Below are positions 35,357-44,651 of a stretch of 64,000 bases of DNA, one piece after another. How positions within the stretch are numbered: position 1 is the first letter of the stretch; every line of letters begins with the position of its first letter. The notes below the pieces were generated by a model, which was not told the DNA's origin, did no database searches, and was given only the letters and a program-made list of their open reading frames with translations. A program made the position numbers and the translations under genes. Origin of the DNA: Anaerolineae bacterium (lineage in GTDB: Bacteria > Chloroflexota > Anaerolineae > Anaerolineales > UBA4823); the NCBI GenBank assembly GCA_003327455.1, contig QOQU01000001.1:424001-488000 (forward strand). The letters are read 5' to 3'.

Positions 35357-37822
35357 ATGAACAAGAAACCAACTGTGCAACTACGCTCCCTCAAGACCAC
35401 GATTGTTTTATGGGCGGGTCTTTGTCTTTTGATCACCGGTGGCGTTCTGGCTACCTATGCCGCCCTCACGGTGCGCCAAATGGCAACCAAAAGTGCCTAT
35501 GAACAGGCTCAAACGCAGGCCAGCCAGATTGCCAGCCAGATCGATGCTGAAATCGAGATCGCAATGGATGCGGTGAGAACGATGGCTGGAGCGCTCAAGA
35601 CGACCAAAGATAAGAAAAGCCCGGTGGTGTTGGATCGCAAACAGGTCAGTTGGATGATCCGTCAGTTAATTGTCGAAAATCCCAGCCTGACCGGCGCCAG
35701 CACCCTGTGGGAGCCAAATGCCTTTGATGGTAAGGATAGTCAATATGTGAACACACCGCCCGACCATGACCATACGGGGCGCTTAATGCCCTACTGGCAT
35801 TGGGACGAAAAAGGCAATCCGGTGGTTGAACCCCTGACCGACTATGAGACCAGTGAATGGGTTGTCTGTCCCAAAACCACCAAAAATGAGTGCATCACCG
35901 AGCCCTACCTCTATCCGATTAACGGCGTTGATGTCTTGATGACCACGGTTGTCGCCCCGATTGTCCTGGATGTGACCTATTATGGGCTGGTGACCGCAGA
36001 TATTGACTTGCAATTCCTGCAGCAATATTTTGCCGACCGCATCCAGGTATATAACGGCGCCGGCGAAATGGCAATCATTTCGAACAAGGGCATGTTAGCC
36101 GGCGTTACCGGCAAGCCGTACCTGGTGGGAAAAATGCTCTCCGAATATAGCGGTGATCACGAGCGGGTTCTGGCTGCCATTCAGGAGAATAAAATCGATA
36201 TTTTCACCAGTAAGGGTAATCTGGAAGTGGTTGCTCCCTTCGTTGTCGGGAAATCTTATACCCCCTGGGGCGTCATGCTCCGTATCCCGCTCAGCGCTAT
36301 CACTGCGAGTGCCAATCGGTTGACCCTGCAAATGATCTTGATCGGCTTCGTGCTGATCGCCGCCGGATTAGCCGCCATCTGGTGGGCAATGGGGTTCACG
36401 GTGGCAAAGCCTCTCGCCAAACTGCGCGCCATAGCGATCCAGATGGCAGAGGGCGATACGCAGGAAGTCGCTTTGGGAGACCTGTTACAGCGCGAAGATG
36501 AAATCGGAGAAGTCGGTCGCGCCTTCGATCAACTTGCGCGTTACTTTGCGGAAATTGCCCAGGCAAGCCAAAAGGTTGCGGCGGGAGATCTGACGGTCAC
36601 CGTTCGCTCCCGTTCAGAACGTGACCTGCTCGGCTCTAGCATTGCTGCCATGATCCGCAGTCTGCGCGAGGTGATTGCCTCGCTTGCCCAAAACGCAACC
36701 GACTTGAAAGAAGCTGCCGATCAACTGGCAGAAATCGCCGCCCAAAGCGGACAGGCTACCAATCAAATTGCCGCCACCATGCAACAGGTTGCTAAAGGCG
36801 CTGCCCAACAATCCCAATCGGTCAACCGCACCGCCGTCGCTGCGGAGCAGATGAGCCGTGCCATCGAAGGGGTAGCCCGAGGGGCACAGGAGCAGGCCAT
36901 CTCGGTCGCCAAGGCTTCAACCCTGACCACCCAAATTTCTACCACCGTCCAGCAGGTAGCTGGCAATGCTCAGGTCTTGTTGAAAACTGCCGATCAATCC
37001 CGGCAGGCGGCGCTTGAAGGCGCGAAAACCGTGGGAGAGACGGTGCGCGGCATGGCTGAAATCAAAAACAAGGTCAGTGTTTCTGCGCTGCGCGTTGAAG
37101 AGATGGGCAAGCGTTCTCAGCAGATCGGCGCCATTGTTGAGACAATCGAAGATATCGCCAGCCAGACCAACTTGCTCGCTTTGAATGCCGCCATCGAAGC
37201 CGCCCGCGCTGGTGAACATGGCAAAGGGTTTGCTGTGGTAGCCGATGAGGTGCGGAAACTCGCCGAGCGCTCCAGTCAGGCGACGAAGGAAATCGCTGCT
37301 TTAGTGAAAAGCATCCAGCAATCCGTTCAAGAGGCGGTTTCTGCCATGAACGATGGCGCCCAGGAGGTAGAAAGCGGAGTCGGAAAAGCTGAACAGGCCG
37401 GTCAATCGCTGAGTGAGATTCTCAAAACAGCCGATTCGGTGCGTGAACAGGCTGAGTTGACTGCCAAAGCGGCGCAACAGATGGATACAGCCACCAATGA
37501 ACTGGTCAATGCCATGGATGCGGTCTCGGCAGTGGTAGAGCAAAACACTGCCGCCACCGAAGAGATGTCTGCCAGCGCCAACGAAGTAACCGAAGCGGTT
37601 GAAAACATCGCCAGCGTAAGCGAGGAAAACAGCGCTGCTATCGAAGAGGTCAGTGCCAGCGCTGAACAAATGAGCGCCCAGGCCCAGGAGGTGATGGCAT
37701 CTGCCCAAACCCTGGCACAGATGGCGCAAACCCTCCAGTCCCTCGTTCAGCGTTTCCACATGAACGGAATTGGCAAAGAGGAGCAGGCAGAAGAGGATCA
37801 ATTAGAAAAAGTAGAGGTGTAA
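35357..37822 (+). CDS. Methyl-accepting chemotaxis protein
   Basis: 821 residues. Transmembrane helix about 16-37; extracellular double-Cache sensor about 40-325 ([49 protein letters not shown]); second helix about 328-350; HAMP; long coiled-coil signalling domain with the hairpin tip [25 protein letters not shown] and [13 protein letters not shown] near residue 600-636. The C terminus ends EKVEV, without an obvious CheR-binding pentapeptide. Start ATG 35357 follows GAGGTTG; the frame continues 17 codons upstream without a site. No other chemotaxis genes are visible here. The Cache domain suggests sensing of a small ligand such as an amino acid. Confidence 0.95.
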   Translation: MNKKPTVQLRSLKTTIVLWAGLCLLITGGVLATYAALTVRQMATKSAYEQAQTQASQIASQIDAEIEIAMDAVRTMAGALKTTKDKKSPVVLDRKQVSWMIRQLIVENPSLTGASTLWEPNAFDGKDSQYVNTPPDHDHTGRLMPYWHWDEKGNPVVEPLTDYETSEWVVCPKTTKNECITEPYLYPINGVDVLMTTVVAPIVLDVTYYGLVTADIDLQFLQQYFADRIQVYNGAGEMAIISNKGMLAGVTGKPYLVGKMLSEYSGDHERVLAAIQENKIDIFTSKGNLEVVAPFVVGKSYTPWGVMLRIPLSAITASANRLTLQMILIGFVLIAAGLAAIWWAMGFTVAKPLAKLRAIAIQMAEGDTQEVALGDLLQREDEIGEVGRAFDQLARYFAEIAQASQKVAAGDLTVTVRSRSERDLLGSSIAAMIRSLREVIASLAQNATDLKEAADQLAEIAAQSGQATNQIAATMQQVAKGAAQQSQSVNRTAVAAEQMSRAIEGVARGAQEQAISVAKASTLTTQISTTVQQVAGNAQVLLKTADQSRQAALEGAKTVGETVRGMAEIKNKVSVSALRVEEMGKRSQQIGAIVETIEDIASQTNLLALNAAIEAARAGEHGKGFAVVADEVRKLAERSSQATKEIAALVKSIQQSVQEAVSAMNDGAQEVESGVGKAEQAGQSLSEILKTADSVREQAELTAKAAQQMDTATNELVNAMDAVSAVVEQNTAATEEMSASANEVTEAVENIASVSEENSAAIEEVSASAEQMSAQAQEVMASAQTLAQMAQTLQSLVQRFHMNGIGKEEQAEEDQLEKVEV

Positions 37823-37865
37823 ATCGATTCTCTGATAACTTCTTTCGGGATGGCAAACAAACCTG

Positions 37866-37899
37866 CCAGCAGAGCGGCGGCGAACCGCTCTGCTGGTTT
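37866..37899. terminator. Terminator hairpin after the chemotaxis gene
   Basis: Perfect 12-bp stem CCAGCAGAGCGG / CCGCTCTGCTGG with a 7-base loop, followed by TTTGAT on the plus strand and CAGGTTTGTTT on the minus strand. It lies 43 bases after the chemotaxis gene and about 100 bases after the convergent M23 array, so it may end both transcripts. Confidence 0.7.
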
Positions 37900-37999
37900 G
37901 ATATTCCTGCCTTCCAGGGTATTCATGTAATCCCGCCCTCGAGAAGATACCCGACTTTGAGCAATCGCAAGGTTGTTGCTGCGCTGATCGAAATTCGCC

Positions 38000-39601
38000 T
38001 CAGGGCAAACCGGCTTCCAGATGGCTGGAGGCGACTGCCTTGTCCGAAGCGGTCACGGTCACCCCATTGCGTTTGAGGTAGCCTAAATAGGGGCGTGAAC
38101 CATTATAGGCAATCCAACCTTCAAGGTTGAAAGCCAGCACGCCTTCGGCGAGAATCCATTCGCCGTTATATTTGCGGGCAATATGGACGTGGGTACCGGT
38201 AGAGGTGCCTCCCTCGCAGGAGGGGTGTCCAATCGGGTCGCCGGCTTTGACGCTTGCTCCGAGCGGCACGCGATCCTTGCTGGCAACGTGCAGGTAGAAA
38301 ATTGCCCAGCCGGTGCGGTCATCGCCATCTCCATCCAGATCCAGCATCACCTCACCGACATCGACATACGTCACCACCCCATCGGCAACCGCCGTCACCC
38401 ATTGTTCCGAAGACACGCAGCCTGTTGCCACGGAGGGAGGTGCAAAGTCAATCGCCGCAAAGGGCTGACCCGTTCCCCACGCAGTATGAGGCCCGCCGGT
38501 ATAAGCCCAGACCCCACCTGGCTGAAAAGGCAGGCGCAATGGGGGTTGCTCCAGACTGCCTGGCAAGTGAGGTTCATCGTTCAGCCAGGGATCGCCGAAG
38601 AGAAGTTGATAAGTTTGCGCGAAGCCTTGCGGGCTGACCGCCTGGTGGTAGCTCTGGTCGTCAAGCAAAACATTGAAATAATAATGCAAGGCAGCCGTCG
38701 CAGCGTTCAGCCAGGGGTCAAAGCGCTCTTCACGCCCATCCTCAAACTCGATTCCCAACAATTGACCGGCGCGAAAGCCGTAGTAGCCGTTGTTGAGGAG
38801 GTTGGCTGTCCAGATGAGCTGGGAATAAAGCCCTTTGCGGTACGGGTTTCGGTAGCCAAGCGGATAGGTTAGATCGCTTTGGTCTGGCTGAGGGTTGGAT
38901 AAGGCAGCCGAATGATATTCCAGAAGGGCAAGCAACAGCATGGGACTGACACTGTAATGGCGCGCGACATAGTCCACGATTTCCGCCGCCGAGCGTGTCG
39001 CCCGAGCCGCATATTCGCGGTATCCCTGCAGCCAGCCGGGGTGCTGGGCGACGAAGGCAGCGGTATCGAACGAACTCGCTCGTGGGCCATTGATGAAGAC
39101 GCTATCCGGGATGATTTTGTAAGGATTGCCCCACAAAGGATTGTAGTAAATCGGGATTTTCATCGGCATACCGGGCGGCATGGTGGTTGCCGATTGAGGA
39201 ATAAAGGGGTTTGCCTCCAGAATTTCTTCCACGCTGGTATTGAAGCGCAGAGCCAGATTGGGTAAGGTGTCCCCGCTTTGCGCGATGTAATCGACCAGTT
39301 CGCCCGGCGCATAGACCGGGCGGGTCGGGAGGGGGGTGGGTTGAAAGGTGGGTACGGCAGGCGTTTGCCACTCCTGGGCGAAGGCAGGGAGCGGTTCCAT
39401 TTCAGGCTGGGCGGGCATGGGAAAGTTGCAGGCGGCGAGGAAGAAGGCGAGGAGAAAGCAGCCAATTCGAGTGAGGATGCTCTCACCCCGTGCCCCTCTC
39501 CCTATGGGAGAGGGGTACAGATTGTCTTCCCCCCTCTCCCTATGGGAGAGAGGTCGGGGGTAAGGGGGGCGTAGCCGTCGGTCGAGCAATTTTCGTAACA
39601 T
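38000..39601 (-). CDS. LysM-M23 endopeptidase lipoprotein, array copy 4
   Basis: Last gene of a four-gene array. After a lipobox (CFLLAFFLAAC) and a Pro/Thr linker come a LysM domain (YIAQSGDTLPNLALRFNTSVEEILEANP), a shared central domain (ARHYSVSPMLLLALLEYHS, the counterpart of NPRLLLALLEYQSG in copy 2) and an M23 zinc endopeptidase domain with ligands in GGPHTAWG, AIDFAP and GTHVHIARKYNGEW. The start is unusual: no start codon precedes the signal peptide closely. The nearest ATGs (39601 and 39622) lie beyond a palindromic repeat, giving an N terminus that includes translated repeat (PLSHRERG, PIGRGARGE). Either translation starts there or at a non-standard codon near 39470. It probably cleaves or remodels peptidoglycan-like cell wall outside the membrane. 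Confidence 0.8.
   Translation of the reverse strand: MLRKLLDRRLRPPYPRPLSHRERGEDNLYPSPIGRGARGESILTRIGCFLLAFFLAACNFPMPAQPEMEPLPAFAQEWQTPAVPTFQPTPLPTRPVYAPGELVDYIAQSGDTLPNLALRFNTSVEEILEANPFIPQSATTMPPGMPMKIPIYYNPLWGNPYKIIPDSVFINGPRASSFDTAAFVAQHPGWLQGYREYAARATRSAAEIVDYVARHYSVSPMLLLALLEYHSAALSNPQPDQSDLTYPLGYRNPYRKGLYSQLIWTANLLNNGYYGFRAGQLLGIEFEDGREERFDPWLNAATAALHYYFNVLLDDQSYHQAVSPQGFAQTYQLLFGDPWLNDEPHLPGSLEQPPLRLPFQPGGVWAYTGGPHTAWGTGQPFAAIDFAPPSVATGCVSSEQWVTAVADGVVTYVDVGEVMLDLDGDGDDRTGWAIFYLHVASKDRVPLGASVKAGDPIGHPSCEGGTSTGTHVHIARKYNGEWILAEGVLAFNLEGWIAYNGSRPYLGYLKRNGVTVTASDKAVASSHLEAGLP
39493..39553. repeat. Pair of palindromic interspersed repeats (REP-like)
   Basis: Two copies of CCCCTCTCCC TAT GGGAGAG, at 39493-39515 and 39531-39553, 38 bases apart. 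The first is a perfect 10-bp palindrome, the second has one mismatch. Similar CCTCTCCC-type palindromes are widespread as interspersed repeats in many environmental genomes. The pair lies at the junction of array copies 3 and 4: it supplies the stop region of one and the N-terminal codons of the next. Confidence 0.8.
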
Positions 39602-40985
39602 ACGAACCATATGGTCGGGCAATCACTTCCTGCCCATCTTTAACTAAACTACCTTCATAAGGCTTCTCACCAGCCTGGGTGATCCAGCCATCCAGTTCGA
39701 AAGGAATCTCCCCGGCGGCCGGAATCCACTCCCCATTATACTTGCGGGCGATATGAACGTGGGTACCGGTTGCGCGGCCGCCTTCGCAAGACGGTTGCCC
39801 GATGCGTTCGCCGACCCTAAGGCGCTCGCCAACCGCGACCCGCCCTTTCTCGGCAATGTGCAGATAGAGCACCGCCCATCCGCTCTGCTCAAATCCATCC
39901 GCGGGCATCCCGCCAGGATCATCCAGATCTAAAACCACTGCTCCAAACTCTGAGCGCACCACCACCCCATCTGCCACGGCGGTCACCCAGGCATCTGTTG
40001 GGACACAGCCATGGTCGTAGGTGGCCGGGGCGAAATCCAGCGCAGCCAGCGCTCCTTCTGTTTCCCAGACCACATGGGGACCGCTGGTGAAAGCCCACAT
40101 GCGCCCCACCTCAAAGGGCAGGATCAGGGGAGGTTGGCGCAATCCTTGCGGCAGCAGGGGTTCCACGGCGGCTGCTCTGCGCTCGAAATCCCCAAAAAGG
40201 CGCCGATGAGTTGCTAAAAAACCCTCTTGATGGTTCATGGCGCGACGGGCTGTCTGGGCATCATAGAAGGCAAAGAAGTACATGATTGCTACACTGCCGG
40301 CATTCCAGTTTGAATCGAGCGCAATGACCGAACCATCTTGAAGGACGATTTCCGAAATCTGTTTTGCCTTCCAGCCATAATATGCAGCAGATAAGCGACT
40401 GGCTGCCCAACTCAATTGCCGAAATAGACCTTGTCGCCGAAAATCTGGGTTTCCGAGTAGATAATCCATTTGTACATCCTGGCGCAGATCACCACTGACA
40501 CATCCGCAGTGCATCTCCAACAGGGTGAGGAGCAGGCGGGGGTTGATCGAGTTTTCCAACGCGACGCGCTGGATGATGTCGGCAGCACTGGTCCAGGCCG
40601 TGCTCTTGAGGTATTCGCGATGATCTTTGAGGAACCCCGAAGTCCGCTCTAAGTAAGCCTGGACATCGAAATCCATGGCTGAAGGCGAAAAAACCACCTC
40701 GCTATCGGGCAAGGCAAACGCAGGCGATTTCGTCTGGGTGGGCGTTGGGCGAGAGGGGAGGGCTGTGGCGGTCAGGGTGGGCCGCAACAGGGGTATATTC
40801 TTCTCAACCGAAAGCTGTGGGGAAGCAGGCATTGTGGGGGTGTGGGAGGCCGATGATTGGATCAAGCTTTGATCCTGAGCGGCTATGACTTGTCCCTGGC
40901 AGGCGCTGAGCGTCATTAAAAGACCGCTGCCCAAAAAGCCCATCGTCAGGCGCAGGTAGATGAGCGCTTTATTGAAGATCGCCAT
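39540..40985 (-). CDS. M23 endopeptidase lipoprotein without LysM, array copy 3
   Basis: About 481 residues. Signal peptide and lipobox (LLMTLSAC), Ser/Thr/Pro-rich linker, then directly the shared central domain (LENSINPRLLLTLLEMHCG, WNAGSVAIMYFFAFYDAQ) and the M23 domain with ligands in SGPHVVWE, ALDFAP and GTHVHIARKYNGEW. The LysM domain present in the three sister genes is missing. The last residues (RPTATPPLPPTSLP) run into the palindromic repeat, which apparently created the present stop. Start ATG 40985 overlaps the end of copy 2 by 17 bases. Role: cell-wall hydrolase or remodeller at the outer face of the membrane; substrate not determined. Confidence 0.87.
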   Translation of the reverse strand: MAIFNKALIYLRLTMGFLGSGLLMTLSACQGQVIAAQDQSLIQSSASHTPTMPASPQLSVEKNIPLLRPTLTATALPSRPTPTQTKSPAFALPDSEVVFSPSAMDFDVQAYLERTSGFLKDHREYLKSTAWTSAADIIQRVALENSINPRLLLTLLEMHCGCVSGDLRQDVQMDYLLGNPDFRRQGLFRQLSWAASRLSAAYYGWKAKQISEIVLQDGSVIALDSNWNAGSVAIMYFFAFYDAQTARRAMNHQEGFLATHRRLFGDFERRAAAVEPLLPQGLRQPPLILPFEVGRMWAFTSGPHVVWETEGALAALDFAPATYDHGCVPTDAWVTAVADGVVVRSEFGAVVLDLDDPGGMPADGFEQSGWAVLYLHIAEKGRVAVGERLRVGERIGQPSCEGGRATGTHVHIARKYNGEWIPAAGEIPFELDGWITQAGEKPYEGSLVKDGQEVIARPYGSYVTKIARPTATPPLPPTSLP

Positions 40986-42564
40986 CGCTGAGCATGATAA
41001 ACGACTTGCGCGAGGCATTGGTGTTTGCCACCACCACCTGATCGCCGCGCACTAAAAAGCCTTTGTAGGCTTCTTCACCTGCCACGGCGATCCAACCGCT
41101 AAGGTTAAAGGGCACGGGACCATCGGCAGCGATCCACTCACCATTGAACTTGCGGGCAATATGGACATGCGTGCCGGTTGCAATGCCCCCCTCGCAGGAG
41201 GGATGACCCAGGCGGTCGCCGCGCGCCACCCAGGTTCCTACCGGTACACTGCTCTCTGAGGAGACATGCAGGTAAATCAGCACCCAGCCGGTCTGTTCCC
41301 GTCCATCTCCATCCAGATCTAAGACCACCAGACCGTGGTCTGAACGCACGACCAGCCCGGAAGCTGAGGCAGTTACCCAGGCGTTGGAGGCGACACAGCC
41401 TGGCTCAGAAGATGGCGGCGCAAAATCGAGCGCGGCATACGAACCGTCACGCTCCCAGGCGCCATGCGGGCCACCGGTAAAACTCCAGACCTGATTGGGT
41501 TCGAACGGCAAACTGAGCGGCGGTTGCTCCAGGCCCGGCGGATAAAGTGGCTCGACCAGGGCAGCGCGTGCCCAGGGATCGCCAAACATCTGACGGTAAA
41601 AAGCAGGGAAGCCGTTTTGAGGATCCACAGCCTTTAACCAGCCCTGACTGTCATAGAGTTGGGCAAAGTAATATAGAATTGCAACGCTGCCGGCGTTGAG
41701 ATCTGGGGCAAGGCGGGCTTTGTAGCGGTCTTTGACAAAGGTCAACTCGGTCAAACGTCCTTCCCGCCAGCCGTAATAGCCAATGGAAAGTTGATTGACT
41801 GCCCAGACCAGTTGATGGAATAAAGCCGGTTGAAAAGGATCAATGTACCCCATCGGGTAGCGCAATTTTTCTACTTCCGTGGGCTGACCGTTGACCCAGC
41901 CGCTCTGATATTCTAAGAGGGCGAGCAAAAGGCGCGGGTTGATGGAGTTTTCGATGGCTACTCGCTGCACCACCTGCGCGCCGCGAATGGTGCCTGTGCT
42001 CTTCATCCATTCTTCATAGGTGCGCAGCCTGCCCGAGGTTTGCGCCACATAAGCTTCGATGTCGAAATCGGTTGCCGAAGGTGAATAGACCAGTTCACTG
42101 TCCGGCAAGATGCGCTCCGAAGTGGTTGTGTTTGCCAGGCGGCGCGGGATAATCAACAGTTGCCCGGGTTGTAAGAGGGCTTTTTCGGGTAGAGGGTCGG
42201 GCGAACTGATCTCGGCTGCCGAAACACCAAATCGCACGGCTACCGCCGGCAAGGTGTCTCCTGCCTGGGCATTGTAGAGAATGGGTAGGCTTTCTACTGT
42301 CTCGGTTGGTAAATTGGTGAGCGGTGTGGCGGTTGGCAAGAGCGACCCAACTTCCCCGGTGCTCATTGCCTCAGGGGTAGAGGTAGATGTGGGTAGAAGA
42401 GCATACGTCGGAGGTAACGTGCCGGCAAAGATGGCTAACGCTTCAGGCAGAGTAGGGGAAGCCTGCGGAGGGATAAAGTACGGGGTGCTGAGGCAGGCCA
42501 GATGACTGATCACCCCCAAAGTGAGCAGCAAAACGATCAACTTGTGGAGAGGGTGTTTTTTCAT
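40969..42564 (-). CDS. LysM-M23 endopeptidase lipoprotein, array copy 2
   Basis: 531 residues. Signal peptide with lipobox (LLTLGVISHLAC), Pro/Thr/Ser linker, LysM domain (YNAQAGDTLPAVAVRFGVSAAEI, ALLQPGQLLIIP), the central domain shared by the array (VAIENSINPRLLLALLEYQSG, LNAGSVAILYYFAQLYDSQG) and M23 domain (GGPHGAWERDG, ALDFAP, WVTASASGLVVRSDHG, GTHVHIARKFNGEW). All zinc ligands are present. It overlaps copy 1 by 4 bases at its start and copy 3 by 17 bases at its end, so the array is translated from one mRNA. Confidence 0.9.
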   Translation of the reverse strand: MKKHPLHKLIVLLLTLGVISHLACLSTPYFIPPQASPTLPEALAIFAGTLPPTYALLPTSTSTPEAMSTGEVGSLLPTATPLTNLPTETVESLPILYNAQAGDTLPAVAVRFGVSAAEISSPDPLPEKALLQPGQLLIIPRRLANTTTSERILPDSELVYSPSATDFDIEAYVAQTSGRLRTYEEWMKSTGTIRGAQVVQRVAIENSINPRLLLALLEYQSGWVNGQPTEVEKLRYPMGYIDPFQPALFHQLVWAVNQLSIGYYGWREGRLTELTFVKDRYKARLAPDLNAGSVAILYYFAQLYDSQGWLKAVDPQNGFPAFYRQMFGDPWARAALVEPLYPPGLEQPPLSLPFEPNQVWSFTGGPHGAWERDGSYAALDFAPPSSEPGCVASNAWVTASASGLVVRSDHGLVVLDLDGDGREQTGWVLIYLHVSSESSVPVGTWVARGDRLGHPSCEGGIATGTHVHIARKFNGEWIAADGPVPFNLSGWIAVAGEEAYKGFLVRGDQVVVANTNASRKSFIMLSDGDLQ

Positions 42565-44105
42565 CGGCTGATCTGATTCTTCTCTGACTGGCCAGCGTAG
42601 GCTTCGATCTCAACGCCATCCCGGCGTAGAAAGCCATCATAAGCGACCCCTGTCCCGACCGAAACCCAGCCATCCAGAACGAAGGGGATTTGCTGGTCAG
42701 CCGGGATCCATTCCCCATGATATTTACGGGCAATATGGACATGCGTGCCGCTGGATAAGCCTCCTTCACAGGAGGGATGCCCGATGCGCTCACCCGCTTT
42801 CAGGTAAACTCCGGCGCCAACCCGATCGCGGCTCTCGATATGCAGGTAGAGGAGCACCCAGCCGCTTTGTTCATACCCATCTGCTGGCGAACTTTGGGGA
42901 TCATCGACATCCTGGATCACCACCCCTTCACCGACGCGCACGATGGGCCCATTGGCCATGGCAACCACCCACGCATCCGAAGGCATACATCCGACCGCTT
43001 CGCGGTCAGGGGCAAAATCCAGCGCTCCCCAGGCTGAACCGCTATCCCAGGCGCCATGAGGCCCACCGGTAAAGACCCACCTGGCACCGACTTCAAAAGG
43101 CAATTGCATTGGTGGTTGATACAAACCCGGAGGCAGTAATGGTTCTATGGCATAGTCAAAGGGATAGCCAAACAGCCGCTGATAAGTTGCAAACAATCCC
43201 TCGGCAGAGACAGCCGCCTGCCAGCGTTCGAAGGGCAAAAGTTGAGCGTAGAAATGTTGGATGGCAGCGGTGCCGGCGTTGAGCGTGGGATCAATGCGCA
43301 GGGTAGTTCCATCAACCAGATTCCACACCGACAGACCATTGACCCTCCACAGGTAATAGCCGCGATTGAGTTGATTGGCTGCCCAGGCAAGCTGGCGGTA
43401 TAGACTTTTGCGCTCATCATCTACCAGTCCAACCGCATAGTTGCGCTGTTCTTTGCCGGGATTCGGGTTGCTTAACCAGCCGCTTTGATATTCAAGGATG
43501 GCAAGAAGCAAACGCGGATTCACCGAGTAATCCTGGGCAACACGTAGGACAATTTCAGCGGCGCTTTTCTTCTGATCATTGATTTCCTCCGAGTATCGGG
43601 CGATGTAGCCGGGTTGCTGGTCAATAAAAGCCGCCAGGTCAAAGAAGACTGTCATTGGCCCATAAACCAGCTCGGAGTCGGGGATAATCTTGAAGGCGGG
43701 TGAAGTTCCCTGCGGGGTAGGTTGAGGAATCACCAGTTCTTGCCCCACCTCAAGGAGATCGGGATTGCGCAACTGATTCGCTTCAACAAGCTGTTCGATG
43801 GGCAGGTTATATGCCTGGGCAATGCTACCCAACGTGTCGCCTGCTTTGACAAGATAGCGTTCTTCCTCGGCTCGTAAAGTAGGCAGCGGATGAGGTGCAT
43901 CTGGAGTGGGGGTATAGATCGGTGCCCCAGGCTTTCGAGTGGGCGGAAGAAACGAAAAAGCCGTAGGTTTGGTCTCTGGATCGGATGCGTTTGGAGCTAC
44001 CCAGCCTGGCTTGCCCGTTAAAACACTGCGCGCACAAGCCAGCCCGCTCAGGAACAGCATCCCGACCCAAAACCAGGTAGCCAGCCGATGAAAGTGTGAT
44101 GGCAT
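42561..44105 (-). CDS. LysM-M23 endopeptidase lipoprotein, array copy 1
   Basis: 514 residues, first gene of the array. Signal peptide with lipobox (GMLFLSGLAC), linker rich in Pro and Thr, LysM domain (YLVKAGDTLGSIAQAYNLPIEQLVEANQL, LLEVGQELVIPQ), central domain (YSVNPRLLLAILEYQSGW, LNAGTAAIQHFYAQ) and M23 domain (GGPHGAWDSG, ALDFAP, GTHVHIARKYHGEW). The central domain, about 200 residues between LysM and M23, recurs in all four genes and is not one I can name. Upstream, the arsR-type gene is divergent; a TAAAAT box about 20 bases before the start may be the -10. Confidence 0.9.
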   Translation of the reverse strand: MPSHFHRLATWFWVGMLFLSGLACARSVLTGKPGWVAPNASDPETKPTAFSFLPPTRKPGAPIYTPTPDAPHPLPTLRAEEERYLVKAGDTLGSIAQAYNLPIEQLVEANQLRNPDLLEVGQELVIPQPTPQGTSPAFKIIPDSELVYGPMTVFFDLAAFIDQQPGYIARYSEEINDQKKSAAEIVLRVAQDYSVNPRLLLAILEYQSGWLSNPNPGKEQRNYAVGLVDDERKSLYRQLAWAANQLNRGYYLWRVNGLSVWNLVDGTTLRIDPTLNAGTAAIQHFYAQLLPFERWQAAVSAEGLFATYQRLFGYPFDYAIEPLLPPGLYQPPMQLPFEVGARWVFTGGPHGAWDSGSAWGALDFAPDREAVGCMPSDAWVVAMANGPIVRVGEGVVIQDVDDPQSSPADGYEQSGWVLLYLHIESRDRVGAGVYLKAGERIGHPSCEGGLSSGTHVHIARKYHGEWIPADQQIPFVLDGWVSVGTGVAYDGFLRRDGVEIEAYAGQSEKNQISR

Positions 44106-44211
44106 CTTGACGCTCTACCGAAGATTTTACCGCATTTTTTGGGTTATCCTTGCTAAAGCCAGCCATGGCAAACAAGGGAAATCTCTCACAGGATATGGAT
44201 GAATTCCTTCC

Positions 44212-44254
44212 TTGCCGTGCCTGGATTTTCCACTATAATTCAACCTATGTTGAA
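44212..44254 (+). promoter_or_regulatory. arsR promoter and operator
   Basis: TTGCCG (44212-44217) and TATAAT (44234-44239) are 16 bases apart. The start codon at 44247 is only seven bases beyond the -10, so the mRNA is probably leaderless. TTCAA N6 TTGAA (44239-44254), an inverted repeat of ArsR-operator style, covers the transcription start and the start codon, which fits autorepression. Confidence 0.7.
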
Positions 44255-44651
44255 ATATTCATGTGATGAATCTCATTCCAGTGAGATGGACGACCTGGTC
44301 ATCTACCTGAAAGCCCTGGCGGAGCCGAACCGCCTGCGGATTTTCAACGTTTTGATGGAAGGCAGCCATTGCAATTGCGAGTTGGGCGAAAAATTGGGCC
44401 TGCCCGCGAATTTGATCTCGCATCACCTTGCCGTCTTGCGTCAGATCGGTTTGATCACGGCGGTGCGGGATGAAACCGATTCGCGCTGGATCATTTATTC
44501 GGTGAATCGGGGGGCGTTATCTCAGCTCAACGTGGCCCTGAAAACCCTGCTCGACCCGGATCGCATTCAAAACCGTCAACCCCGTTGCCGTCTGGAGGAT
44601 GAAACCAAAACATCAGCCGGACATCCTGAAATAACTGAGGCAAAGACATGA
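44247..44651 (+). CDS. arsR: ArsR-family metalloregulator
   Basis: 134 residues. Winged helix of the ArsR/SmtB family: LVIYLKALAEPNRLRIFNVLMEG, LGEKLGLPANLISHHLAVLRQIGLI and the wing VRDETDSRWIIYSVN. A Cys-x-Cys pair in SHCNCELGEKLG, at the start of the alpha-3 region, is the usual As(III)/Sb(III) site. Likely represses its own operon until arsenite binds. ATG 44247 matches the leaderless promoter; an upstream in-frame ATG at 44199 lies before the promoter and is rejected. The stop overlaps the arsC start by 4 bases. Confidence 0.92.
   Translation: MLKYSCDESHSSEMDDLVIYLKALAEPNRLRIFNVLMEGSHCNCELGEKLGLPANLISHHLAVLRQIGLITAVRDETDSRWIIYSVNRGALSQLNVALKTLLDPDRIQNRQPRCRLEDETKTSAGHPEITEAKT

Noticed and set aside
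36614..37801. Several minus-strand open frames inside the chemotaxis gene
   Set aside because: Regular heptad coding of the coiled coil leaves the opposite strand open; these are shadows.
39493..39553. CRISPR array or transposon end
   Set aside because: Only two palindromic copies, no spacer pattern and no transposase; fits an interspersed palindromic repeat.
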